A stretch of 64,000 bases of DNA from RPQJ01 sp963696545 (lineage in GTDB: Bacteria > Pseudomonadota > Gammaproteobacteria > Steroidobacterales > Steroidobacteraceae): NCBI GenBank assembly GCA_963696545.1, contig CAVOKQ010000007.1, positions 556,651-620,650 of the forward strand, in the 5' to 3' direction. The notes beneath the pieces were generated by a model. It ran no database searches and was not told where the DNA came from. It saw only the letters and a list, made by a program, of their open reading frames with translations. Made by a program: the position numbers and the translations under genes. The stretch's first letter is position 1. Each line of letters begins with the position of its first letter. Positions 1 through 15,654 of the stretch are shown piece after piece.

Positions 1-1799
<1,799 letters not shown>

Positions 1800-1839
1800 G
1801 TGTTCACCCTGTGCGTCAGTCGGGCGGAGAGCGCCGGCC

Positions 1840-5992
<4,153 letters not shown>

Positions 5993-6059
5993 TGCGATCA
6001 CCCTCTAGAGGCCGGAGGCCCGGCCCACACGGCTCGACTCACTGAAAAACACGAAAGGC

Positions 6060-6097
6060 GGGGCTGGCCGGCGGGAATACCCCGCCAGCCAGCCCGC
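6060..6097 (-). terminator. Strong hairpin between rplL and rpoB (candidate attenuator)
   Basis: A near-perfect inverted repeat (6062-6076 against 6082-6096, 14 of 15 pairs, five-base loop) lies between rplL and rpoB. On the minus strand it is followed by a T-containing stretch rather than a clean T run. In E. coli this spacer holds an attenuator and an RNase III site that lower rpoBC expression relative to the ribosomal protein genes. The same role here is inference from position. Confidence 0.5.
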
Positions 6098-6128
6098 CGA
6101 TGAACGGGCATGCGCCCGGGCATCGCGG

Positions 6129-6509
6129 TTACTTGATCTCCGCGGCGGCGCCGGCCTCTTCGAGCTTCTTCTTGATGCCGTCCGCATCGGCCTTCGGAAT
6201 GCTCTCCTTGACCAGCGCGGGCACGCCCTCGACGAGGTCCTTGGCTTCCTTCAAGCCGAGGCCGGTGATCTCGCGGATCACCTTGATGACGCCGACCTTG
6301 TTCGCGCCGAAGCTGGTCATGGTGACCGTGAACTCGGTCTGCTCCTCGGCAACCGGGGCGGCCGCGGCAGCGGCACCGACGGCGGCAACGGCGACCGGCG
6401 CGGCAGCCGTGACGCCGAACTTGTCTTCCATCATCTTCACCAGGTCGACGACCTCCATCACAGTCATGTTGGAGATTGCGTCGAGGATCTCTTCCTTGCT
6501 AGCAGCCAT
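6129..6509 (-). CDS. rplL: 50S ribosomal protein L7/L12
   Basis: L7/L12, 126 residues, binds the ribosome as dimers through L10 and recruits translation GTPases. The N-terminal dimerisation segment (MAASKEEILDAISNMTVMEVVDLVKMMEDKFGV), the alanine-rich hinge and the C-terminal domain (NKVGVIKVIREITGLGLKEAKDLVEG) are all present. It lies 59 bases downstream of rplJ, as in the standard rplJL unit. Confidence 0.98.
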   Translation of the reverse strand: MAASKEEILDAISNMTVMEVVDLVKMMEDKFGVTAAAPVAVAAVGAAAAAAPVAEEQTEFTVTMTSFGANKVGVIKVIREITGLGLKEAKDLVEGVPALVKESIPKADADGIKKKLEEAGAAAEIK

Positions 6510-6568
6510 TGTCGTGACTCCTCAAAAAAATGTCTGATTGATACCCGATAACTGAACGAGCAGCCGCC

Positions 6569-7099
6569 TCAGGCGGCCGCCTGCTTCTGGTCCTTGACCG
6601 CGGCGATCGTCCGCACGAGCTTCGCGTGAGGCTCGGCGAGCGTGCGCACGAACTTGCCGATGGGCGCCTTGAGCACACCCAGCAGCTGCGCGAGCGCCTG
6701 CTCCTTCGTGGGGAGATTCGCGACACGCTCGAGGTCCTTGCCGGACAGAACGCTCCCGCCGAGCGACACGAGTGTCGGCACGAGCTTCTGGTGGTCCTTG
6801 GCAAATCCCCTCATGAGACGCGCCGCTGCGCCCGGGTCGTCCTCCGAGAAGGCGAGGATCAGCGGGCCCTTGAGCTTGTCGCCGACGCACTCGAACTGAG
6901 TGCCTGCGACCGCCCGGCGGGCCAGCGTGTTCTTCACCACTCGCATGTAGACGCGGGAGGCGCGGGCCTTGGCACGCAGGTCGGTGAGCTGCGCAACCGT
7001 GAGCCCCCGGTACTCCGCGGCGACGACGGAGTGCGCTCGCAGCGCAACCTCGTTCACCTCGGCAACCAGTGCCTTCTTGTCTTCCAGTCTGAGCGCCAT
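6569..7099 (-). CDS. rplJ: 50S ribosomal protein L10
   Basis: L10, 176 residues, forms the base of the ribosomal stalk and carries the L7/L12 dimers. I place the start at ATG 7099 (MALRLEDKKALVAEV). It has an excellent ribosome-binding site (AGGAGG) six bases upstream, and the E. coli protein begins in the same way. The frame is open nine codons further upstream without such a site. The C-terminal helix ends in KQAAA. Expression is probably controlled by the leader just upstream. Confidence 0.96.
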   Translation of the reverse strand: MALRLEDKKALVAEVNEVALRAHSVVAAEYRGLTVAQLTDLRAKARASRVYMRVVKNTLARRAVAGTQFECVGDKLKGPLILAFSEDDPGAAARLMRGFAKDHQKLVPTLVSLGGSVLSGKDLERVANLPTKEQALAQLLGVLKAPIGKFVRTLAEPHAKLVRTIAAVKDQKQAAA

Positions 7100-7348
7100 G
7101 TATTCCTCCTGGCCTGAAAGTCCCAAAACACAAACACCCGTCCCTGGGCGTTCACCCTTCTAGAGGGCGGCGACCTTCGGCAGTTAGGCACTGACTCGGG
7201 TACCACCATCTGCGCAGGCGACCATTAAGGGGAACGCGATCCCCGCCTGCGGTCTTCGATGATGACCGGCCCCGGCCACGCGCCACCTCGAGGAGGTGAC
7301 GCGCGGCCCGCAGCCGGCCCTGCATCAAATCGTTTGCGACCCCGGCGC
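7100..7348 (-). promoter_or_regulatory. rplJ leader (candidate L10-binding mRNA leader)
   Basis: These 249 bases separate rplA from rplJ. Read on the minus strand they contain complementary GC-rich arms, and a segment beginning CTGCGCAGATGGTGGTACCC that resembles the conserved core of the ribosomal L10 leader, where L10(L12)4 binds to repress rplJL translation. Position and length fit. I recognise it by resemblance only; a covariance-model search would settle it. Confidence 0.6.
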
Positions 7349-8045
7349 CTAGGCGCCGAGGCTCGACTGTTCCACCGCGATGCCGGGCCCCATCGTCGAG
7401 GACACCGACACGCGCCTGAGATAAACACCCTTCGCCGACGCCGGCTTGCCCTTCTGCAGGTCCGGCGAGCAGCGCGTGCAGGTTCTCGTGCAGCGCCTTG
7501 ACCTCGAAGCTGGCCTTGCCGATCGTGCAGTGAATCACGCCGCCCTTGTCCGTGCGGAAGCGCACCTGGCCGGCCTTGGCGTTGCGCACTGCGCCCGCCA
7601 CGTCCGGAGTCACGGTGCCGACCTTGGGGTTCGGCATCAGGCCGCGGGGGCCGAGGATCTGGCCGAGCTGACCCACGACGCGCATCGCGTCCGGGCTCGC
7701 CACGACCACGTCGAAGTTGAGCTCGCCGGCCTTCACCTTCTCGGCGAGGTCCTCGAGGCCCACGATGTCGGCGCCCGCCTCGCGGGCCGCGTCGGCGTTC
7801 TTGCCCGAGGTGAACACCGCGACGCGGACCGACTTGCCGGTGCCGTTCGGCAGCACGGTCGAGCCGCGCACCTGCTGGTCGGACTTCGACGCGTCCACGC
7901 CGAGGTTGATCGACACGTCGACCGCCTCGTCGAACTTGGCCTTGGCGAACTGCTTGACGAGCCCGAGGGCCTCGTCGATCGGATACTGCTTGCCCGGCGG
8001 GAGCTTGTCCGCCCAGGGCTTCATGCGCTTCGATACGGCAGCCAT
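7349..8045 (-). CDS. rplA: 50S ribosomal protein L1 (one frameshift)
   Basis: L1, 231 residues once repaired, binds 23S rRNA near the E site. ATG at 8045 lies one base after the rplK stop, with a purine-rich GGAGGGGG site before it. The L1 signature LGPRGLMPNPKVGTVTPDV is intact. The frame breaks at about 7463-7464, after FEVKALHENLHALLA, where one G is in excess; the restored frame continues DLQKGKPASAKGVYLRRVSVS to the TAG at 7349. Co-transcribed with rplK. Confidence 0.96.
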
Positions 8046-8046
8046 G

Positions 8047-8478
8047 TCACACCCCCTCCACTTCGACGCCCATGCTGCGGGCGCTGCCCGCGATCGTCCG
8101 CACGGCCGCATCGAGGTCGGCCGCGGTCAGGTCGGGGGTCTTGGTCTTCGCGATTTCCTCGAGCTGCTTGCGGCTGATCTTGCCCACCTTGGCGGTGTTC
8201 GGCGTGCCGCTGCCCTTCTCGATGCCGATGCTCTTGCGGATCAGCACCGACGCCGGCGGCGTCTTCATGATGAAGGTGAAGCTGCGATCGCTGTACACCG
8301 TGATCACCACGGGGATCGGCAGTCCCTTCTCGACGTTCTGCGTCTGCGCATTGAACTGCTTGCAGAACTCCATGATGTTGACGCCCTGCTGGCCGAGCGC
8401 CGGCCCGATCGGCGGGCTCGGGTTCGCCTGGCCTGCAGGAACCTGCAGCTTGACGTAGCCCTGTACTTTCTTTGCCAT
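8047..8478 (-). CDS. rplK: 50S ribosomal protein L11
   Basis: L11, 143 residues, binds the GTPase-associated region of 23S rRNA with L10. The N-terminal motif VPAGQANPSPPIGPALGQQGVNIMEFCKQFNA is typical, and the length is exactly that of the family. A GAGAGAG stretch precedes the ATG. It is separated from nusG by 153 bases holding a short repeat (see 8537-8622) and is followed immediately by rplA. Confidence 0.98.
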   Translation of the reverse strand: MAKKVQGYVKLQVPAGQANPSPPIGPALGQQGVNIMEFCKQFNAQTQNVEKGLPIPVVITVYSDRSFTFIMKTPPASVLIRKSIGIEKGSGTPNTAKVGKISRKQLEEIAKTKTPDLTAADLDAAVRTIAGSARSMGVEVEGV

Positions 8479-8536
8479 CTCTCTCTACCTCGTTGGGTCC
8501 AAACGCCGCCCGCGCGGGCTCCCCGGAAGAAAGCGG

Positions 8537-8622
8537 GTAGTGACCAGTGATTAGCGGATAGAGAGGAGACTCTCTCCACGCTGCCGCCGCTCTGCTCGAC
8601 TAACCGCTAACCGCTAACCTCT
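8537..8622. repeat. Short extragenic repeat with GGTTAGC heptamers, nusG-rplK spacer
   Basis: Positions 8600-8619 hold CTAACCG units in tandem (two and a near-complete third). Upstream, at about 8548-8564, there is a partly complementary stretch with GATTAGCGGATAGAG. The two arms could fold over a small GAGAGGAG...CTCTCTCC core. A closely similar arrangement abuts the end of tuf (9721-9810). No coding capacity or known family is recognised. Confidence 0.5.
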
Positions 8623-8631
8623 ATCCCTTCC

Positions 8632-9165
8632 TCAGGCCTTCTCGACCTGGCTGAAATCCAGTTCCACGGGCGTCGAGCGCCCGAGGATCTGCACCGCCAC
8701 CTGCAGGCGGTTCTTCTCGTAGTTGACCGACTCGACGACGCCGTTGAAGTCGTTGAACGGCCCGTCCGTCACGCGCACCACCTCGCCGGGCTCGAAGAGC
8801 ACCTTCGGCCGCGGCTTCTCGGCGCCTTCCTCGACGCGGCGCAGGATCGCGCTCGCCTCGCGGTCGGTGATCGGCGCGGGCTTCTCCGGCGTGCCGCCGA
8901 TGAAGCCGAGCACCTTCGGCGTCTCGCGCACCAGGTGCCAGGTCTCCTCGTTCATTTCCATCTGCACGAGCACGTAGCCCGGGAAGAACTTGCGCTCGCT
9001 GCGGCGGCGCTGCCCGTCCCGCATCTCGACCACTTCCTCGGTCGGCACGAGGATCTCGCCGAACTTGTCCTCGAGCCCCTTCATGCGGATGCGCTCGCCG
9101 AGCGACTCGGAGACCTTGTGCTCGAAGTTCGAATACGCGTGAACGACGTACCAGCGCAGCGCCAC
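8632..9165 (-). CDS. nusG: Transcription termination/antitermination protein NusG
   Basis: NusG, 177 residues, binds RNA polymerase and couples it to Rho and the ribosome. The N-terminal NGN domain (RWYVVHAYSNFEHKV...) and the C-terminal KOW motif (GPFNDFNGVVESVNYEKNRLQV) are both present. The start is GTG at 9165, with GGAAGGGAGG upstream. The gene follows secE by two to four bases, as in the usual secE-nusG pair. Confidence 0.97.
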   Translation of the reverse strand: MALRWYVVHAYSNFEHKVSESLGERIRMKGLEDKFGEILVPTEEVVEMRDGQRRRSERKFFPGYVLVQMEMNEETWHLVRETPKVLGFIGGTPEKPAPITDREASAILRRVEEGAEKPRPKVLFEPGEVVRVTDGPFNDFNGVVESVNYEKNRLQVAVQILGRSTPVELDFSQVEKA

Positions 9166-9167
9166 GG

Positions 9168-9544
9168 TCAGCCTCCCTTCCGGTGAGGGCCGCGGTCACG
9201 GCGCCGAGGATCCAGTCGAGGATCCAGAAGAAGATGCCCATGACGAGGATCGCGACGAACACCACGAGCGTCGTCTGCAGCGTCTCCTGGCGCGTCGGCC
9301 AGACCACCTTGCGCAGCTCGACGCGCGAGCCCTGCACGAACTGCCAGAACTCGCGGCCCTGCGTCGACTGCAGCGAGACGAAGATGCCCGCCGCGAGCGC
9401 GGCGAGCACGATCAGCCAGCGAGCCGCCAGGGGCAGGTCGCCGAGCAGATAGAAGGCGGCGATGCCTCCGACCAGGATCGCGACGGCCGCAGCCAGCTTT
9501 GCGGTGTCCAGCATGCTGGCACCGGTTTCAACCTTTTCGGTCAT
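9168..9544 (-). CDS. secE: Preprotein translocase subunit SecE (3' end frameshifted)
   Basis: SecE, about 125 residues, is a three-helix subunit of the SecYEG translocon. The hydrophobic helices and the conserved cytoplasmic segment FVQGSRVELRKVVWPTRQETLQTT are clear. ATG at 9544 gives MTEKVETGASMLD; an in-frame ATG at 9583 is also possible. As written the frame misses the natural stop (TGA at 9168-9170) and would run through nusG. Length arithmetic suggests one missing base in the last few codons before that TGA, after GAVTAAL. Confidence 0.88.
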
Positions 9545-9596
9545 TTCTCTCGCCGGGTCCCGCCCGATCGTCTTCCTGCTCATCGCTCGCCCGGAC

Positions 9597-9672
9597 TGGC
9601 AGGGCAGGAGGGAATCGAACCCCCAACCTGCGGTTTTGGAGACCGCCGCTCTGCCAATTGAGCTACTGCCCT
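9597..9672 (-). tRNA. tRNA-Trp (CCA)
   Basis: A 76-base cloverleaf with acceptor stem AGGGCAG/CTGCCCT, anticodon loop CTCCAAA giving anticodon CCA, a T loop TTCGATT and an encoded CCA tail. It sits between tuf and secE, where tRNA-Trp is found in many gammaproteobacteria. Confidence 0.97.
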
Positions 9673-9720
9673 GCGCTGCGAAGCGAATTCCGGATGACGG
9701 ATCGAACCTCATTAAGCCAA

Positions 9721-9807
9721 GTGACTAATGACTAGTGGTCAGGCGGTCAGTAAGGGCGGGCGCCGCATCGCGGCGCCACTATCCGCTAACCGCCAACCGC
9801 TAACCGC

Positions 9808-9810
<3 letters not shown>
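9721..9810. repeat. Extragenic hairpin plus TTAGCGG-type heptamers downstream of tuf
   Basis: Just after the tuf stop, positions 9783-9807 repeat CCGCTAA/CCGCCAA units. A perfect 8-base stem GGCGCCGC/GCGGCGCC (9759-9766, 9770-9777) with a three-base loop follows, then a related GTGACTAATGACTAG stretch. There is no T run, so this is not a classical terminator, though the hairpin may still stabilise the tuf transcript end. It resembles the element at 8537-8622. Confidence 0.5.
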
Positions 9811-10998
<1,188 letters not shown>

Positions 10999-11032
10999 GA
11001 CCCTTACCTCTGAATCTAAGTGACTAGAAACC

Positions 11033-11108
11033 TGGAGCCCACGACCGGAATCGAACCGGTGACCTCGTCCTTACCAAGGACGTGCTCTACCGACTGAGCT
11101 ACGTGGGC
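11033..11108 (-). tRNA. tRNA-Thr (GGT)
   Basis: A 76-base cloverleaf beginning GCCCACGTAGCTCAG, with anticodon loop CTTGGTAA (anticodon GGT), T arm GGTTCGATTCC and an encoded CCA end. It is the last tRNA before tuf and corresponds in position to E. coli thrT. Confidence 0.97.
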
Positions 11109-11148
11109 CTCGACAACCGTTCCGACACCATTCCCACCACCCCGCGGA

Positions 11149-11222
<74 letters not shown>

Positions 11223-11281
11223 CTCGCTCGCCGGCTCCGGCCGGCGGTCCCACGTGGCCCACGTCTCCCGCTCTCCTGGCC

Positions 11282-11367
11282 TGGTGGAGGGGGTAGGATT
11301 CGAACCTACGAAGGCATGAGCCGGCAGATTTACAGTCTGCTCCCGTTGGCCGCTTGGGTACCCCTCC
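11282..11367 (-). tRNA. tRNA-Tyr (GTA)
   Basis: An 86-base tRNA with a long variable arm, beginning GGAGGGGTACCCAAGCGG, anticodon loop CTGTAAA (anticodon GTA) and an encoded CCA end. It corresponds to E. coli tyrU and is the first gene of the tRNA-tuf unit here. The tRNA-Thr(TGT) that would normally precede it is at 42979-43054. Confidence 0.97.
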
Positions 11368-11671
11368 CGGACAGAGAGCCGCGTATTTTGGTTGGGTGCC
11401 CACCCCGTGTCAATGTCGGTCTGGCCGGCGCCCCTGGGGGGCGACGGCGGCCCACTCCACGAGGCGCCCCCGACCGCAGGGCGCCCCGCCCACCACCCGA
11501 GCCCCGGACCGGGGCCTTCAATGTCAGGCAGGAGCACGGCAGGCGGGCCGCGGGACGGCCGAGCGAATCTACATAATGCCCCGGCGATTTCCGCCCCTTC
11601 CCTCTCCGCGCCGTCGGTGCATAATTGGCTGGAACGCGCCGATCGCGGACAACTAAAAAAGAGTTCGGCCA
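11368..11671. other. Intergenic region between tRNA-Tyr and the PilZ gene
   Basis: These 304 bases separate divergent transcripts. The left end holds a good promoter for the tRNA-tuf unit (separate entry). The rest is very GC-rich, with no gene I can support. A CATAAT element near 11622 and a TACATAAT near 11570 could be -10 boxes for the plus-strand PilZ gene, but no convincing -35 partner is visible. No integrase remnant or copy of the tRNA-Thr 3' end is seen at this boundary. Confidence 0.6.
11385..11413 (-). promoter_or_regulatory. Sigma-70-type promoter for the tRNA-Tyr/Gly/Thr-tuf unit
   Basis: On the minus strand a perfect -35 box TTGACA (11408-11413) is followed after exactly 17 bases by CAAAAT (11385-11390), four of six matches to the -10 consensus. 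The predicted transcript start falls about ten bases before tRNA-Tyr. Confidence 0.65.
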
Positions 11672-11944
11672 GTGGAACGACGAATCACGACGAGGCACCG
11701 GGCCCGCACCACGGTCTACGTGCTGTTGCCCGGCCACAAGCGCCGGCTTTGCCGCGCGAGCAACCTGAGCGCCAGCGGCGTGTTCGTCGAGACGGGCGAC
11801 ATGGGCCTGCGCAAGGGCCAGACCGTGGACCTCGCCTTCGCCATCAGCCTCGGCGTCGTGACCAAGATCCACCGGCGCACCGCCGTCGTCGCGCACATCT
11901 CGCGCGGCGGCACGGGCCTCATGATGGAAGGACACGGCGGCTGA
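11672..11944 (+). CDS. PilZ-domain protein (putative c-di-GMP binding)
   Basis: A 90-residue protein consisting of a PilZ domain alone. It shows an arginine-rich N-terminus (MERRITTRHRARTTV) followed by the (D/N)xSxxG-type motif NLSASGVFVE, the two elements that bind cyclic di-GMP in this family. The start is GTG at 11672 with GAG upstream. It is transcribed away from the tRNA-tuf unit and stands alone before the ATPase operon. The target process cannot be told from the sequence. Confidence 0.8.
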   Translation: MERRITTRHRARTTVYVLLPGHKRRLCRASNLSASGVFVETGDMGLRKGQTVDLAFAISLGVVTKIHRRTAVVAHISRGGTGLMMEGHGG

Positions 11945-12069
11945 CGAGCGCCGCCGGGCGGCCCTGCCGAGGCCCGCCATTCCTGCCCTAAACCGTTGAT
12001 CCGTAGGGGATACCCCCGATACGTCGGGCCGTGCCGCGGCGTATGTTTCATTGCAGTGCGAGGGCCGCA

Positions 12070-12408
12070 ATGGAACGACGCACACCAGATGCCGCGGTGG
12101 CCGACGCCATCAATCGCGTCCTCGCGGCCGAATCCGAGGCGGCCGCAGAGATTGCGGCCGCCGGACGGGAAGCCGAGGCCATCATCGAGGCGGCGCGCGA
12201 ACGCCGGCGGCAGATCCTGGAAACGGCCCGGCGCCGGGCCTCCCGCCTGCACGCCCGGGCCCAGGAACGGCTTGATCGGGCGCTCGCCGAACTCGACGGG
12301 CTCGAACCCAGGCAGGAAGCGGACCTCGAGACGTTGCGCACGCTGTCGCGCACTGCAGTCGGGAACCTCGCAGACCGGCTGACCTCGGACGATCATGAGC
12401 CGCGCTGA
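12070..12408 (+). CDS. V/A-type ATPase peripheral-stalk subunit (G/H-like)
   Basis: A 112-residue, highly charged, alanine-rich coiled coil (AAAEIAAAGREAEAIIEAARERRRQILETARRR), the character of the small peripheral-stalk subunit that pairs with subunit E. I choose ATG 12070 (MERRTPDAAVADAINRVLA), preceded by GAGGG, over an in-frame ATG 13 codons upstream. It is first in the ATPase operon and overlaps the next gene by 14 bases. Assignment rests on composition and position. Confidence 0.75.
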   Translation: MERRTPDAAVADAINRVLAAESEAAAEIAAAGREAEAIIEAARERRRQILETARRRASRLHARAQERLDRALAELDGLEPRQEADLETLRTLSRTAVGNLADRLTSDDHEPR

Positions 12409-13166
12409 CACCAGGTTTGCGTACGCACAGCCGCGCCTGCAGGCGCGCTACGGGTCGCGCCCCTCGGCGGCGGACTGGAACCACGTGGCGGCGACCGCCG
12501 ACCTCGGGGCGCTCATACAGGTCCTGCGCAGTTCCCCTCTCGGGCGCTGGACGGCACGGCTCGGGACTCGGCCCGACGTGCACGAGATCGAACGGCGATT
12601 GCGCGAGGAATGGCTGCGCGACGTGGACGAAGTCACGCGCTGGCAGCCCGCGCCCTGGCGCGAGGGTGTGCGCTGGCTCAGGTGGATCGTCTACCTGCCT
12701 GCGCTGCAGAAGCTCGCGCGCGGCGGCCGGCCGCCGGCGTGGATGCGCGGCGACGCGGTCCTCGGTCCGATCGTGGCGCGCGACCCGCGCGAGCGCGCCG
12801 CAGCCCTGCGCGCCACGCCGCTTGCACCGCTCGCGGCCGGCTTCGCCCCGCCCGCGGACACGGGCGGGGCGTGGATCCGGCACTGGCGGGAGCTGTGGCC
12901 GTCGCGCGGCAGCGCACGCGGCCCCGCTCGAATCCCTGCTTCGCGAAGCGGCGCGCCTGCGCGTCGAGCTTGCGGCGCTGCCTGCGACTGCCAGCGCCGA
13001 CGACGCGCTCGCGGCATTCGAGCGCCGCCTCGAGCTCACGTTCCGGCGCAACCCGCTCTCGCCGGCCGCGGCCGTCGCCCACCTCGGCCTGCTCGCGCTG
13101 GACCTGCGCCGGATCCGCGGCGCGCTCGCGACCCGCGCGCTCAAGGAGAGCCCGGCCGCGCCATGA
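12395..13166 (+). CDS. V/A-type ATPase subunit C-like (one frameshift)
   Basis: About 256 residues after repair. The N-terminus (MSRADTRFAYAQPRLQARYG) and the helical, arginine-rich body fit the subunit C/d family that connects the rotor to the membrane ring, although it is short for that family. The frame breaks at about 12905-12909 after WRELWPSR, where one G seems extra; the frame then continues AAHAAPLESLLREAARLRVEL to the TGA at 13164-13166, which overlaps the next ATG. Weakly conserved family, so identity leans on the operon context. Confidence 0.7.
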
Positions 13167-15005
13167 TCCTCCGGCCCGCCACCGCCAGCTGGTTCGAACT
13201 GCTCACCTCGCGCGAGGAACTGGGCGCGGCCCTCGACTGCCTGGCGGCGACCGGGTCGGTGCAGCTGCAGGCCCACAGTCAGTCCGAATCGAAGCTCGCG
13301 CTCCCGAACCTGCGCGTCACGCTGGCGGAGTTCGAGACCCTGGCGCGCCGCTACGCGCACTACTGGCCGGCCGCGAGTGCCCCGCCTCCGGCGCCCGAGC
13401 GCGACCTGCTCGAGGCGCCCCGGGTCCGCGCTCGAGCGGCTTCGCGCGTGGGCGACGACGCGGATCCACTGATCGCCGAACTCGAGAGCATCGCCCTGCT
13501 GCGCGAGGACACGGCGCTGCTCGCCACGCTGCTCGACCAGGCGGGCAGCGCGCGCTGCCGAGGCTCGACCGCATGGCCAGCGCCGGGCCCCGTGCTCGCC
13601 GGGCGCGTCTACGTCCTGCCCGAAGGCGGCCCGCCGCAGTCGCTCCCGCCCGCGGTGCTCGTGCACCGGATCCCGCGCGCGCAGGGAGAATTCCTGGTCG
13701 CGGCCGGCCCGCTCGAGGACGTCGCGGCGCTGGACCGCTCGCTCGCCGCGCGCAAGGCGCGGTCCGTGAGCCTGCCCACGGACCTGCCGGCGACGCCGGC
13801 GGACGGTCACCGCCTGGCTCGCGTCGCGCCGCGATTCCCTCGCCACGCGCGAGGAATCGGCACGCAGCGCGCTGGCGGCGCTCGCACGACAGCACGAGGT
13901 CCCGCAGGCGCTGGGCGAACTGTCACTGGCGTCGTGGCTCGTCACCCACGTGCCCGAACTGCCGGTCACCGAGCACTTCGCCTGGATCACCGGCTGGTGC
14001 GCGGATGCCGACGACTCGCGGCTCAAGGCCGCGCTGGATGCGCGTGGGCTGCATTACCTGCTGCGATTCACGCTGGCGCCGGAGGGCTGCGAACCGCCGT
14101 CGGTGCTGCGCAACCCTGCGTGGGCACGGCCGTTCGAGGTGTTCGCAGGTCTCATGGGCGTGCCGGGCACGCGCGACGCCGACCCGAGCGCGATCGTCGC
14201 GCTGATCGCGCCGCTGATGTTCGGGTTCATGTTCGGCGACGTGGTACAGGGCCTCGTCGTGGCCATGGCCGGATTCGTGCTTCGCAATCGCCTGCCTCCC
14301 CTGCGCCTGCTCATGGCGGGCGGCATCGTCGCCATCGTGTTCGGGTTCGCGTTCGGCAGCGTCATGGCGCGCGAGGACCTGCTGCCCGCGCTCTGGGTCC
14401 GGCCGCTCGAGCAGCCGCTGCTGGTGCTGGGCACGGCGCTCGCCTTCGGCGTGGTGGTGCTCACCGCCGGGCTGCTGCTGAATGCGGTGCAGTTCTTCTG
14501 GCGCGACGAGGGCTGGAAGTGGGTCGCGACCGACGCGGGCATCCTGGTCGCGTATCTCGGCATGGTCGGCACCGCGCTCGATGCGCGCGCGCTCTGGGCG
14601 CTGCCGGTGGGACTCGCCTGGGCGCTGGCGGGACCGGGGCTGGTCGCCAGCCAGGACCGGCTGGGCGCCGTCGGCCGCGCCGCCGGCGAGGTTGCCGAAC
14701 GCATGCTGCAGCTCGGCGTCAACACGGTGTCGTTCGTGCGCGTCGGCGCCTTCGCGCTGGCGCACTCCGGCTTGTGCACGGCGGTGGTCGGCATGGCCGA
14801 GGCCGCGGGGCCCGGCTACTGGCCGGTGCTCATCATCGGCAACGCGGCGATCGTCGCCCTCGAGGGACTCGTCGTCAGCATCCAGACGACGCGCCTGATC
14901 CTGTTCGAGTTCTTCATCCGCTTCCTCACCGCGCGCGGCCGCCCGTTCGAGCCGCTGCCGTCGCCGGCCCCTGCTTCACAACCGATCACCCGGAGCAAAC
15001 CATGA
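13163..15005 (+). CDS. V/A-type ATPase membrane subunit I (a-type stator; frameshifted)
   Basis: About 613 residues. The N-terminal half is cytoplasmic and coiled; the C-terminal half holds the usual membrane helices (IAPLMFGFMFGDVVQGLVVAMAG, LLMAGGIVAIVFGFAFGS and others) that carry ions past the c ring. The conserved segment VNTVSFVRVGAFALAHSGL is present. The frame breaks at about 13805-13806, where one G is extra between TPAD and AVTAWLASRRDSLATREE. A compensating pair of indels between about 13415 and 13460 is also likely, because another frame there reads LERLRAW, as expected. Start ATG 13163, overlapping the preceding TGA. Confidence 0.9.
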
Positions 15006-15352
15006 AACCTTCCCCACGCTGGATGGCCGCACTGGTCGTGCTGACCGCATTTACCGCGGCGCTCGCCACGATCGCCCTGATGCTCGCCGCGCCGGCGCTG
15101 GCCGCCGAGGCATCGGCGGCAGCGGTGGACCCGGGCGTGGTGCGCTGGGGATTCGCATCCGCCGCCGCGTCCGCGGGCCTCGCGGCCCTGGGCGCGGGCT
15201 ACGCCGTGGCCCAGGTCGGCACGGCCGCGCTCGGCGCGCTGGCCGAGAAGCCCGAGCTCTTCGGGCGCGTGCTGGTGATGGTCGGCCTCGCGGAGGGCAT
15301 TGCGATCTACGGCCTCATCGTGTCGATCCTGATCCTGAACCGGCTCGGCTGA
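15002..15352 (+). CDS. V/A-type ATPase proteolipid subunit K (c ring)
   Basis: A 116-residue protein with a hydrophobic, possibly cleaved N-terminus (to about residue 38, ALAAEA), then a two-helix hairpin. The second helix carries the ion-binding glutamate in VGLAEGIAIYGLIVSILIL, and the loop carries ALAEKPELFGR. This is the single-hairpin form rather than the duplicated vacuolar form. The ATG overlaps the subunit I stop. I cannot tell from the sequence whether it carries protons or sodium. Confidence 0.9.
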   Translation: MKPSPRWMAALVVLTAFTAALATIALMLAAPALAAEASAAAVDPGVVRWGFASAAASAGLAALGAGYAVAQVGTAALGALAEKPELFGRVLVMVGLAEGIAIYGLIVSILILNRLG

Positions 15353-15354
15353 GC

Positions 15355-15654
15355 ATGGCGCGCATCTGGTACATCGGCGACGAAGCGACGGCGGCCGGCT
15401 ATCGCCTTGCCGGCGCGGAACGGCGCATCCCCGCCGAGGGTGAGACGGCCGAGGTTTACCGCAGGGCCGTGGCCGACGGCGCGGAACTGATCCTGCTGTC
15501 GGCGAAATGCGCTCAGGAACTCGGCGCTGCGGAACTCGACGCGGCGCTCGTCGCCCTCCGGCCGCTCACGACGATCGTGCCGGACGCATTCGGCCGCCAC
15601 GCGCCGCCCGACGTCGCGCGCGAGGTGCGCATCGCGCTGGGGATCGAACCGTGA
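15355..15654 (+). CDS. V/A-type ATPase subunit F
   Basis: A 99-residue protein with the compact fold expected for the central-stalk subunit F: MARIWYIGDEATAAGYRLAG, a middle AELILLSAKCAQEL, then PLTTIVPDAFG. It begins two bases after the subunit K stop and overlaps the GTG of the next gene. The frame is intact. Confidence 0.87.
   Translation: MARIWYIGDEATAAGYRLAGAERRIPAEGETAEVYRRAVADGAELILLSAKCAQELGAAELDAALVALRPLTTIVPDAFGRHAPPDVAREVRIALGIEP

Noticed and set aside
8621..9544. SecE extended through nusG
   Set aside because: The extension is out of frame with nusG and has no recognisable sequence. The TGA at 9168-9170, just before the nusG start, is the natural stop after one indel.
11368..11430. 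attR copy of the tRNA-Thr(TGT) 3' end next to tRNA-Tyr
   Set aside because: I compared the 3' half of the tRNA (42979-43010) with this boundary by eye and saw no direct repeat. No integrase gene is present in the block, so the insertion mechanism stays open.
12395..15352. An apparent single 985-residue fusion of ATPase subunits C, I and K
   Set aside because: It arises because frame errors let one frame run through three genes. The normal starts (13163, 15002) with overlapping stops and the conserved subunit lengths show separate genes.
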